The notes below the pieces were generated by a model. It ran no database searches, had not been told where the DNA came from, and saw nothing but the letters and a program-made list of their open reading frames with translations. A program made the position numbers and the translations under genes. Shown in pieces: positions 8,060 to 16,117 of a DNA stretch of 64,000 bases; the stretch's first letter is position 1, and every line of letters begins with the position of its first letter. The stretch covers positions 21,269-85,268 of the forward strand of contig JABLXU010000023.1 of assembly GCA_013177805.1 (NCBI GenBank), read 5' to 3'. This DNA is from Candidatus Omnitrophota bacterium. GTDB lineage: Bacteria > Hinthialibacterota > Hinthialibacteria > Hinthialibacterales > Hinthialibacteraceae.

Positions 8060-8980
8060 TTATTTTTCATAGACTTTTTTCATCCAGGCCACGTAGCGCT
8101 TCACGCCCTCGCGGATGTCGATCTGTGGATCATGCCTCAAATCGCGGCGGGCCTTGGAGAAATCAACGACTTTCACCCGCGTGGTGAATCCCTCCGAGCC
8201 GTGGTACTGGGCCAGTTTGGGATCAGCCCCGGTTTCCTTCAACACAATGTCCGCCAATTCCTCGATATCAATGACCCAATCCTCGCGGCTGCCGATGTTA
8301 TAGACTTCACCGGGCTTGAAATGCTCCGCGATATTGGCGAAGGTCCGGCAGGTGTCTTCCACGTAATCGAAGATGCGCTTGTGGCCCCGGTACACCTTGA
8401 ACGGCTTGTTATGCAAGCAGCTGTACACAAAGATGGGGATCACCCCGCGGTAGCGGCTGTAATATTCATGCGGCCCGTAGCAACCCACCGGGCGCACCCG
8501 GACGGTTTCGGTCTGGAACATGGCCGCGCTGTTGAGGCATTGCAGTTCGCCCGCCCATTTGGAGATGGCGTAGTCGTTCATTTGCCGGATGGGAATCCGC
8601 TCCATGACGTCTTCACTCATCAATTCGTCGTAATCCCCGTATACCTCGGCGCTGCTGAAGAAGATCATCTTGAACCGGTGTTTTTCCTGCAGGCGCAACA
8701 TATTCTTGGTCCCGGTGACATTGGTACGCCAGAGATTCTCGTAATGATCTTCCCCGTTCCACCGGCCGTATTCCGCCGCCAGGTGGTACACGAAATCGAA
8801 GGCCTGCTTTTGAAACACCGCGTCCACCTGCTGATAGACGCCTACATCCGCCTTGATGTGCTGGTCGTCCTCGCCTTGGAGAATGTCCACCGTCCACACG
8901 TCATGCCCGCGCGAACGCAGTTCCCGGGTCAGGTTGGTACCGATGAATCCCCGCCCGCCTGTCACTAAAATATTCGCCAC
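8060..8980 (-). CDS. NAD-dependent nucleotide-sugar epimerase/dehydratase (extended SDR)
   Basis: This is a 306-residue extended SDR. It opens with ILVTGGRGFIGTNLTRELR and keeps VYHLAAEYGRWNG, FFSSAEVYGDYDE and the catalytic pair in NDYAISKWAGELQ. The C-terminal substrate domain has RGHKRIFDYVEDTCRTF and KARRDLRHDPQIDIREGVKR, as in UDP-sugar epimerases and decarboxylases. The GTG start at 8980 follows a strong AGGAGGAGG site. It lies 36 bases after the WecG-type transferase gene in the same direction. It is similar in role to the epimerase at 6720 but clearly not a recent duplicate. The product sugar is unknown. Confidence 0.88.
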   Translation of the reverse strand: MANILVTGGRGFIGTNLTRELRSRGHDVWTVDILQGEDDQHIKADVGVYQQVDAVFQKQAFDFVYHLAAEYGRWNGEDHYENLWRTNVTGTKNMLRLQEKHRFKMIFFSSAEVYGDYDELMSEDVMERIPIRQMNDYAISKWAGELQCLNSAAMFQTETVRVRPVGCYGPHEYYSRYRGVIPIFVYSCLHNKPFKVYRGHKRIFDYVEDTCRTFANIAEHFKPGEVYNIGSREDWVIDIEELADIVLKETGADPKLAQYHGSEGFTTRVKVVDFSKARRDLRHDPQIDIREGVKRYVAWMKKVYEK

Positions 8981-9016
8981 GTGTTTGCCTCCTCCTTTTC
9001 ATTGACCGGCTATCGG

Positions 9017-9802
9017 TTAAAGCATTTCCGGTTTTCCGGCGTCTACGGAAGCCGGCCGGGTGGATTTCCACCATTCTTTGCATATCAACCATACGAACGT
9101 GGGATTGCCGATCAGATACCGCCGCCACATCCGCCGCGGCTCCTGGATCAGCCGGTACAGCCACATCATCCCGATTTGGCGGAGCCACATCGGGCCTTCC
9201 GCGGTGGCCCCTGCCCAAATGTCTATCAGGCCGCCCACGCCGATCAGCACCGGCGCGCCGATCCGCGGCTGGTTGCGGATCATCCATTCCTCCTTTTTGG
9301 GCGAGGTCATCCCCACCAACACCACGTCGGCCTGGGATTCATTGATCCGACGCGCGATGGCTGGTTCGTCCTCCGGCGTGAAATATCCGTTTTGATATCC
9401 GGCCACTGTGATACCCGGATACCGCGCCGCCACAGCGGCGGCCGCCTTCTGGACCAGTTCCTCTTTCGTACCCAACAGAAACACCCGGCGGCGGCGGGTC
9501 CGCAACCGGTCCAGCAACGCGAAGACCAGCGGCACGATCGCGATATGATGGATGTCTTTGTGCCCGAACCACCGGGCCGCGAACGCCAGCCAATACCCGT
9601 CGCTGATGACGCAATCCGCCTGCCGCACCAGGTTGAGGTAGGCTTCGTCACGCTGCGTCATGATGTACATGATGGCGTTGATGCCGGTGACCGTCCTTTT
9701 CTCCCGCCTTTCAACGGCGTCCGTCAAAGCCTGGACCAACTGGTCCAACGTCCCGGGATCAAGGGGACATTTCCCGATATGGATGCGCTCGTTCAACTTC
9801 AA
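9017..9802 (-). CDS. WecG/TagA/CpsF-family glycosyltransferase
   Basis: This is a 261-residue GT26-type enzyme. The family marks are TGINAIMYIMTQRDEAY, ADCVISDGYWLAFAARWFG, RVFLLGTKEELVQKAAAAV, ADVVLVGMTSPKKEEWM and APVLIGVGGLIDIWAG followed by WLYRLIQEPRRMWRRYLIGN. Members transfer N-acetylmannosaminuronic acid or ManNAc to lipid-linked GlcNAc on the cytoplasmic side of the inner membrane. This fits with wecB in the same operon, which makes UDP-ManNAc. The TTG at 9802 directly abuts the stop of the upstream deacetylase-like gene with GAGGTAA in front, so translation is probably coupled. Confidence 0.9.
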   Translation of the reverse strand: MKLNERIHIGKCPLDPGTLDQLVQALTDAVERREKRTVTGINAIMYIMTQRDEAYLNLVRQADCVISDGYWLAFAARWFGHKDIHHIAIVPLVFALLDRLRTRRRRVFLLGTKEELVQKAAAAVAARYPGITVAGYQNGYFTPEDEPAIARRINESQADVVLVGMTSPKKEEWMIRNQPRIGAPVLIGVGGLIDIWAGATAEGPMWLRQIGMMWLYRLIQEPRRMWRRYLIGNPTFVWLICKEWWKSTRPASVDAGKPEML

Positions 9803-10936
9803 TTACCTCGTATAGTGAGCGGAATGGACTTCAAATTGCTCATATGTCCGGATGAATTCGCTGTAGGTGCCAAAGCGGATCGCGCCGGCGAATTCATGTT
9901 TGACAAGATCTATGTATTTTTCCAACGCCCGGGCCGCTCCGGCCTGCTTGGAATGGCCGATCATCACCAAGGGAACCGGTTCTTCCCCGTCCCCGGCGTG
10001 ATCCTGGATGATTCGCCGGGTGATGGCCCGCATTTCCCGTACGGTTAATTTGCAAAAATCCAGTTTTTTAGGGACTGTTTGAAACCACTTCTTCAACCGG
10101 TTTGTTTTGACGCCATTGGGAGCGGGATTTCTCCGTTCTTGAATCTTTTGCCGGTTCAACCGGTCTTCCTGAAGATACGACAGGGCACTCCAAACCCGCT
10201 TGAACGACAGCATGCCCCATAACGTGGCGGGAACGGCGGCAATAGGAACTTCCAGAATCCCCCTACCGGCTGACCGGCGGTTGATGTCCCGCCTGTCCGC
10301 GCGCCACGCCCGGTAGTGGCTGTAGGCCTCGCGGTAATCGAAGGTCACCATGCTGGTGTTCGCATACCCCCCCTTGAAGACGGAAGTATCCGATTGCAGC
10401 CCCGCCGCCAGCAGGGCGGCCAGATAGCGGTCCGGGGGATGCGTGTTCCAATGGCCTGCCCGGAATCCGATGCATTCATACCTGGAGGTAGCGGGCGCGA
10501 TCGATTCTTCCAGGTATCCCTTCGCCTGCCTCAAAATCTCCACGGCCTGGTTCTGATCGAAATCCATCAATTGATAATGAGCGTAATCCAGATCCCAATG
10601 GCGGCCATTCCATTGCGCGTGAATCCACTGGGGATGCAAATGCAACTGTACATCATGGCCTTGCCGGACGGCTTCGATCCATTGATGCTTGGCCAACGCC
10701 ACCGGATCGTAGTCCAATGCGTTTCGGAAACCTTGGTTTCCGTCCCTCTCCATAGCCATGAACTCGCCCACCTCGGCCAGGATGGTCAACCGGGCGCCAT
10801 GGCGGTTGCAGACGGTCAGTAAATCGGAAGCGGGTTGGAGGATATGCCGCCGGACATCCCCTCGGCCGTCCGCCGGCAGTTCATAATCCACTGTAATAAT
10901 CAGGTTTATCATCAGTCGGCCGTTCCATGAATTCAA
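9803..10936 (-). CDS. Polysaccharide deacetylase-like (NodB-fold) protein
   Basis: This is about 377 residues. It begins LIITVDYELPADGRGDVRRH and contains LTILAEVGEFMAME and the metal-site-like HDVQLHLHPQWIHAQW, the pattern of NodB-fold polysaccharide deacetylase relatives in capsule and exopolysaccharide clusters. A later FRAGHWNTHPPDRYLAALL also fits this group. The likely role is trimming or deacetylating a glycan precursor; enzymatic activity is inferred. Two starts are possible: TTG at 10936 with GGAGAG six bases upstream (used here), or ATG at 10912 without a clear site. It lies 94 bases downstream of the sugar-phosphate transferase gene and is contiguous with the WecG-type gene. Confidence 0.75.
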   Translation of the reverse strand: MNSWNGRLMINLIITVDYELPADGRGDVRRHILQPASDLLTVCNRHGARLTILAEVGEFMAMERDGNQGFRNALDYDPVALAKHQWIEAVRQGHDVQLHLHPQWIHAQWNGRHWDLDYAHYQLMDFDQNQAVEILRQAKGYLEESIAPATSRYECIGFRAGHWNTHPPDRYLAALLAAGLQSDTSVFKGGYANTSMVTFDYREAYSHYRAWRADRRDINRRSAGRGILEVPIAAVPATLWGMLSFKRVWSALSYLQEDRLNRQKIQERRNPAPNGVKTNRLKKWFQTVPKKLDFCKLTVREMRAITRRIIQDHAGDGEEPVPLVMIGHSKQAGAARALEKYIDLVKHEFAGAIRFGTYSEFIRTYEQFEVHSAHYTR

Positions 10937-11030
10937 ACCAGTCTCTCCAACGTAATCTCCCAGAAAATCCCTCGACGGTCAGCGGATTTGTTTCAAGAAA
11001 AGCCATTTCCTTTTCCCCCCTTGGCCCAAT

Positions 11031-12239
11031 TCAACGCCCTCCCCGGCACAACACCACACCCAAGAAGGTCCGGACCAACAAACGAAAATCATTCCATAAC
11101 GAAATATTGCGGACGTATTTCACGTCGCTGCGCATCCACTCGTTGAAATCCACGTCCCCCCGCCGTTCCGCCTGCCAGGCGCACGCGAGACCCGGCACCA
11201 CCTTGAAGCGGTACAACTGCCAGCGTTGATATTGCGAGGGCAAGGGAGACAGCGCCCGGGGCCCGATCAAGGTCATGTCTCCTTTGAGCACATTGACCAA
11301 TTGGGGCAACTCATCCAGGCTGGTTTTCCGCAACCAATACCCAATCGGCGTGAGGCGGGGATCCTTCTCGATCTTGATGAGGGGACCGTTCATTTCATTG
11401 AGATGCCATACTTTGTCGAGCATGCCCTGAGCGCCATCGACCATGGTCCGGAATTTGTACATTTTGAACCGGCGGCAATTATGCCCGGTCCGTTCTTGCA
11501 CAAAAAAAACCGGCCCGGGTGACGTCCATTTCACGGCGGCCGCCACAGCCACCAGTATGGGCGATAACACCACCAAGGCCGCCAAGGCGCATACCACATC
11601 CACTCCCCGTTTCCAGACCGGCAAGCGTTCGACAAATAAATCGCTCGGATCGGCGGCCGGCTTCATCTTCATTCGCCGCTGCATTGGCAAGGGAATGAAA
11701 AAGGAAGGCGATCCCGCGCCGTTTTGCCGTTTTCCCGGGGAAAACACCGAGTCCGCCGGCACCACCGGCCCGGTCAGCCGGTTTTTCGCGGCCGATTCCA
11801 GTCCGGCCCGCTCCTGGGAGGAGGGGATATGATGAGAATCCAGCCAGTCTTCCGGGTAGCTGTAAACGGTATAAGGCAAGGGATCGTATACCGGAGCCAT
11901 TTGCTGAGCGAGATCCTCCGCCACTTTTCTCGCTCCTTGCGCCGAGGTGTAGGGCAGGATCACTACAATATGGGAATGATCATACCACCCGGCCACGTCA
12001 TAACAGCGCACCCGCCTCAACAACAGATGCAGGAAATGACAATGTTTTCCCAACGCGTCTTCCGTGTCCTCGAAGGGAAACACGAGGAGCGATAACGCAT
12101 GGCCATTCCGGTCCGAACGGTGTCGTTCTTGATCAAGGATGCGCCGGATTTCTCCTGTGGTGCGTAGCGCTTGGAATTGTTTCCGGTATCTTCTCCGCCA
12201 AAAATACCGTGAGAATCGTTGCATGGTTTGCCGCAACAT
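11031..12239 (-). CDS. Undecaprenyl-phosphate sugar phosphotransferase with degenerate GGDEF-like N-terminus
   Basis: This is a 402-residue protein. Residues from about 213 to the end are a bacterial sugar transferase (WcaJ/ExoY type). They show a membrane helix in KRGVDVVCALAALVVLSPIL, then SPGPVFFVQERTGHNCRRFK, MYKFRTMV, KTSLDELPQLVNVLKGDMTL, GPRAL and VVPGLACAWQAERRGDVDF. It loads the first sugar phosphate onto undecaprenyl phosphate. Residues about 25-110 (RRILDQERHRSDRNGHALSL ... VILPYTSAQGARKVAEDLA) look like a GGDEF-fold remnant without the active-site motif. The pairing suggests nucleotide-linked control of polymer initiation, which is only an inference. The ATG at 12239 follows AGGAGGAGGAAC. 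It is the first gene of the operon. Confidence 0.9.
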   Translation of the reverse strand: MLRQTMQRFSRYFWRRRYRKQFQALRTTGEIRRILDQERHRSDRNGHALSLLVFPFEDTEDALGKHCHFLHLLLRRVRCYDVAGWYDHSHIVVILPYTSAQGARKVAEDLAQQMAPVYDPLPYTVYSYPEDWLDSHHIPSSQERAGLESAAKNRLTGPVVPADSVFSPGKRQNGAGSPSFFIPLPMQRRMKMKPAADPSDLFVERLPVWKRGVDVVCALAALVVLSPILVAVAAAVKWTSPGPVFFVQERTGHNCRRFKMYKFRTMVDGAQGMLDKVWHLNEMNGPLIKIEKDPRLTPIGYWLRKTSLDELPQLVNVLKGDMTLIGPRALSPLPSQYQRWQLYRFKVVPGLACAWQAERRGDVDFNEWMRSDVKYVRNISLWNDFRLLVRTFLGVVLCRGGR

Positions 12240-13046
12240 GTTCCTCCTCCTAGGCCACGGGCAGAAAAAACCACTCTGCCTGCGCGTTTTCCGCCGGCTC
12301 TCCGCGTCGCTGTTTGAAAAGACAAAGGGGGCAAATTCAGAGATACGGGTTGCGTGTCAAGCGCGAAGAATTATTCAAACCGTGATAAAAGATCGAAGAT
12401 GCCAGAAATCAAAAAGGGTGGTATTCCAATGATGATATAATATAACTATAATCAATTCAACAATCTAACTGATAAAAATCACATCTGGATTTTCTGTTTT
12501 TTTCCTAATTTAAGAAGGCCATGACATAATCTATATTGTTTACTCTTTTTGTCAACATAATTTCACACAATAATTTTTTTGTTTTGGTGGCTGCCCATTT
12601 TTCAGGCGTCCGGTTTGGATCTGACACTCTCATTGTTACGAAAATATTTTTTTCATACGACAAGCGCGTGCCTCCGGCACTCCAGGCCCAGGGTTAAAAT
12701 CCTGGGCTGCTGTAAAGCCGTCCCCGGAAGGGGACTCCCATGAAGGCAAGACTCCAACCCATTCCAGAGAAGCCCAGCGGGGCGAAAGGGCTGTGCCCCA
12801 TGCCATCCGCCCGCTCAGCGAGAGGGACGCAGGGGCCATACTCTCCCGACGGTTTGATGGAATAGCATAGCAAACCCCGAAAAAAGTACTCCCTTACCGG
12901 ATGAGCCTATTTTTTTATTTTTTTTTGTATTGGTCAAAATCCGGCCGATAATAAAGCGTTGGGGTATCGTTCCCGCAATGCTCAATCACTTTCGCAAATG
13001 ATGAAACCTAAGTGATCCAATTCATCTACAGATAAAGGATAAATTT
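12240..13046. other. AT-rich divergent promoter region with a GC-rich repeat
   Basis: This 807-base gap separates the minus-strand glycan operon from the plus-strand aminotransferase gene. From about 12430 to 12640 it is very AT-rich, suited to divergent promoters. From 12655 to 12845 it is GC-rich and contains a hairpin (12686-12707) plus further short palindromes such as CCCCGGAAGGGG. I see no gene, riboswitch or tRNA in it that I can support. Confidence 0.6.
12655..12845. repeat. GC-rich intergenic repeat with hairpin
   Basis: The block begins near GCCTCCGGCACTCCAGGCCC. It contains a hairpin with arms GCCCAGG (12686-12692) and CCTGGGC (12701-12707), and runs to CTCTCCCGACGG. Sequences of this style recur between genes in planctomycete-like genomes. 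Only one copy is present here, so calling it a repeat rests on memory, not on this window. Confidence 0.45.
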
Positions 13047-14153
13047 ATGAAGGTACCATTTTTAGATTTAAAAATTCAGTATAATTCGATTCGGGAAGAA
13101 ATTCTGGAGGAGTTGATCCAGGTCATGGAAAACACGGCATTCGCGAGCGGCCCCTTCGTCAAAAAATTCGAGGAGGCGTTCGCGGCGTATTGCCAGTGCC
13201 GCCACGCCATCGGCGTCGGCAGCGGCACCGACGCCTTATGGACCGCTTTGTTAGGATTGGGCGTTGGCCCCGGCGATGAAGTGATCACCGTGGCCCATAC
13301 TTTTATCGCGACCTGTGAGGCGATCAGCTTCACGGGGGCGAAACCGGTCTTCGTGGATATCGAAGACCGCACCTGCACCATGGATCCCACCCTGATCGAG
13401 GCGGTCATCACCCCCCGCACCAAGGCGATCATTCCCGTGCACCTCTACGGCCAGATGGCGGATATGGATCCCATCATGGAGATTGCCCGGAAACATAACC
13501 TCTTCGTGATCGAGGACGCCGCGCAAGCCCATGGCGCGGAATACAAAGGCCGGCGCGCGGGATCCATCGGCGATGCCGGTTGTTACAGTTTCTACCCCGG
13601 CAAAAACCTCGGAGCGTATGGCGAAGCCGGCGCCGTGGTCACGAACAACGACGAACTGGCTGCCCGTATCCGCATGTTCCGCGATCACGGCCAGCGGCAG
13701 AAATACTACCATTCGATCATCGGTTGGAATTCCCGCATGGACGGTTTCCAAGGCGCGGTACTGGGTGTCAAACTAAAACACCTGCCCCAATGGACCGAAG
13801 CCCGGAGGAACAATGCGGCTCTGTACAACGAACTATTGGCCGGGATGCCCGGCATCGAATTGCCAGTGGAAGCGGCAGAGCGCATACACGTGTATCACAT
13901 CTACCCCATTCATACCGCGAACCGCGCCGCCTTCATGGAAGCGCTTGAAAAGCAGGACATTCATTGCGGAATCCACTACCCGGTTCCTGTCCATCTCCAG
14001 GACGCCTACCATTCGCTCGGGTACACAGAAGGCAGTTTACCGGTTACGGAGCGGCGCGCCGCCCAGGAGGTCTCCCTGCCCATGTTCGCTGAACTGACGC
14101 CGGAACAACTCCAGGCCGTGGCCAATACCATCAAAAATTACATTAAGATGTAA
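13047..14153 (+). CDS. DegT/DnrJ/EryC1/StrS-family sugar aminotransferase
   Basis: This is a 368-residue PLP enzyme. It has [80 protein letters not shown] and the PLP-lysine motif [17 protein letters not shown]. Such enzymes transfer an amino group from glutamate to a keto-sugar nucleotide. The ATG at 13047 has AAAGGAT about nine bases upstream. It stands alone on the plus strand, facing away from the glycan operon, and probably supplies an amino sugar to it. Keto-sugar substrates could come from the epimerases/dehydratases at 6.7 and 8.1 kb or the CapD-like enzyme at 50 kb. Confidence 0.92.
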   Translation: MKVPFLDLKIQYNSIREEILEELIQVMENTAFASGPFVKKFEEAFAAYCQCRHAIGVGSGTDALWTALLGLGVGPGDEVITVAHTFIATCEAISFTGAKPVFVDIEDRTCTMDPTLIEAVITPRTKAIIPVHLYGQMADMDPIMEIARKHNLFVIEDAAQAHGAEYKGRRAGSIGDAGCYSFYPGKNLGAYGEAGAVVTNNDELAARIRMFRDHGQRQKYYHSIIGWNSRMDGFQGAVLGVKLKHLPQWTEARRNNAALYNELLAGMPGIELPVEAAERIHVYHIYPIHTANRAAFMEALEKQDIHCGIHYPVPVHLQDAYHSLGYTEGSLPVTERRAAQEVSLPMFAELTPEQLQAVANTIKNYIKM

Positions 14154-14240
14154 TTTACAGATCAAATATTCTAGATTCCATGATGAGCCCACCGGCACGG
14201 CAAGTCTGGAATAGCGCAAGCCTGGATTGAGCGCAAAACC

Positions 14241-14272
14241 AAGGGAGGCTTTCTGATACGAAAACCTCCCTT
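14241..14272. terminator. Hairpin terminator between convergent genes
   Basis: Arms AAGGGAGG (14241-14248) and CCTCCCTT (14265-14272) are extended inward by TTTC/GAAA around a six-base loop. It lies between the end of the DegT gene and the end of the minus-strand operon. On the minus strand the stem is followed by GGTTTTG, so it best suits that direction, but it may work for both. Confidence 0.6.
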
Positions 14273-14312
14273 CACTATCCCAGCGGTCCAAATCGTTATT
14301 CCCGGTTGAGGA

Positions 14313-16064
14313 TTACTCCGGGACAACACGTTGCACGACCGGGGGTTGGGGAACGGGAATAAATTCAAAGGCGCCGATGTCCACTTTGGAACCAAAGGGA
14401 ACCGGCACGTTAGCCATCCCCATGGTAAGACCGACGTTGATTCCCGCGTCAATGCAGGGAGAATCGGCCCGCAGGGTATAGTCCCCCTGGCCCGAGTCGG
14501 TAAACCGGGGATCCCCGTAGAGATTGTTCATAATGGTATTGCCATTGTTCCCATTTTGATTGTTGAAGGCGGCCACACTCATGGCCGTGCCACGGTAGTT
14601 GACCACGTTGGTGATGCCATCCGGATGAAAAACCAGGTTGTTCGTGTAGATGTTGTCTTTCACCGTGGCATGACTTTCGATGACGATTCCAATGTTGCGG
14701 TAATTGTCCTTGGAATTGCGGCCGCAATTGTAGATGATGTTGTTCCGGAATTCATTCGCGTATTTGTCGGTCGCGCCGGTATATCCCCAGACTTTGATGC
14801 CGGCCTCATCGCAATTCATGATCAGATTGTTGAAAAACTTGTTGTGATGGCTGGCCCAGCCGGTGTATCCCTCCACACTGATTCCCTGGGCCGTGCCATT
14901 GGCCATATGAGTCACGTTGGTCATGCCGGCGATTATGTTGTAATAAAACAAGTTGTGATTCCCGTTGATCTGGTTGCGGCACGTGGTATCGATCACGGAG
15001 TTGAAAAACATCTCGTTGTTGAAACACGTGCCATCCGGCCCGTCGATGGCCAGACCGCGCCCGTAATCGATGTTGGCCGCCGAAATGTAATTGGAATAGA
15101 CTTTGTTGTTTTTCGTCTGATAACCGGATTCGCTGGTCACGTAAATCGCCGTGTGGCCCCAATCATATAGTTCGTTGTCATGTATCTCCCAATTCTGGCA
15201 GCCGTAGCGCAGTTTGATTCCATCGTGGGGAATCTCGGGATTGAGATGGTACGGAGAGCGCAGGCGGGAACCGGAATCCAACAGGCAATGGCGGATCACA
15301 TTGTTGAGACATACCTTGCTGGGCCCGTAGCCATGGCCGAGAATCCCGAATTTTCCCACATACCAACCGATAGCGCAATTTTCCACGAGAATGAAATTCG
15401 ATTCTGCGAGTTCAAGGGAAATCACGCCGCCGCGCAAATCCAAATCCCGAATAGTGATGTAATTCTTGTTGGACATCCGCATGGCATGAGTGCGCGCCGC
15501 TGATTGTTCCAGCGTGGAATAGGCCGAGGCGGGATTGGCGGGGGCATAGAGGTAGAGCCGGCCCGCGGTGCTGTCATACCCGAACCGTAACGTGGAATTA
15601 GGAGCGCTGGGCGTTTGGGCGCGGCCGTATTCCTTCCCATCCAAAAACACCCGCAATGGATCAGCCGCGAGAGCCATATACCATACATTGCCCGATACGT
15701 TGGTCCAGGCACTGGCGGATTTGCCTCCCGGAATTGCGTCCAAGGCGGTGATGATAGGCTTGGCGCCCGAGCCATAGGCTCCAAAGGTAATGGGATTGGA
15801 GGCATTCCCGGAGGAAGGCACGATCAATTGTTCTTTCCAAACGCCGCCCCGCTTGAAAAGGATCGCATCGCCCGGATTAAAAGAACGGGAATTGATCTTG
15901 GCGATGGTTTTCCACGGCGCCGTCGCGCTGAGGCCGTTGTTCGCGTCGTTTCCCTGGACAGAATCCACATAGTATTCGGCCGCCCAAGCCTGGGGCGCCA
16001 GAATCAGCACGGCCATGCCAAGCATGTAATCGCGAATGAATTTGATTGTTTTCCGTGTGGTCAT
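14313..16064 (-). CDS. Exported right-handed parallel beta-helix protein
   Basis: This is a 583-residue protein. The signal peptide runs to APQAWAAEYYVDSVQGND, the usual start of secreted beta-helix proteins with a DUF1565-like opening (GNDANNGLSATAPWKTIAKI). The middle is a series of Asn-rich turns such as NYITIRDLDLRGGVI, NEFRNNIIYNCGRNS and NIYTNNLVFHPDGI that build a pectate-lyase-like coil. No catalytic set is recognisable, so it may bind or cleave polysaccharide. The ATG at 16064 has AGGAG nine bases upstream. It is only 53 bases behind the triple-repeat protein gene and so is probably under the same cyclic-di-GMP riboswitch. Confidence 0.88.
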   Translation of the reverse strand: MTTRKTIKFIRDYMLGMAVLILAPQAWAAEYYVDSVQGNDANNGLSATAPWKTIAKINSRSFNPGDAILFKRGGVWKEQLIVPSSGNASNPITFGAYGSGAKPIITALDAIPGGKSASAWTNVSGNVWYMALAADPLRVFLDGKEYGRAQTPSAPNSTLRFGYDSTAGRLYLYAPANPASAYSTLEQSAARTHAMRMSNKNYITIRDLDLRGGVISLELAESNFILVENCAIGWYVGKFGILGHGYGPSKVCLNNVIRHCLLDSGSRLRSPYHLNPEIPHDGIKLRYGCQNWEIHDNELYDWGHTAIYVTSESGYQTKNNKVYSNYISAANIDYGRGLAIDGPDGTCFNNEMFFNSVIDTTCRNQINGNHNLFYYNIIAGMTNVTHMANGTAQGISVEGYTGWASHHNKFFNNLIMNCDEAGIKVWGYTGATDKYANEFRNNIIYNCGRNSKDNYRNIGIVIESHATVKDNIYTNNLVFHPDGITNVVNYRGTAMSVAAFNNQNGNNGNTIMNNLYGDPRFTDSGQGDYTLRADSPCIDAGINVGLTMGMANVPVPFGSKVDIGAFEFIPVPQPPVVQRVVPE

Positions 16065-16117
16065 TATCCAAATCTCCTCTGAGATCATTGTTTTGGTGCT
16101 GTGATCGCGGCTTTTCT

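Noticed and set aside
12636..12839. 67-codon minus-strand frame in the GC-rich intergenic repeat
   Set aside because: Similar short frames arise whenever this type of repeat is read through; the hairpin-bearing DNA looks like a repeat, not a gene.
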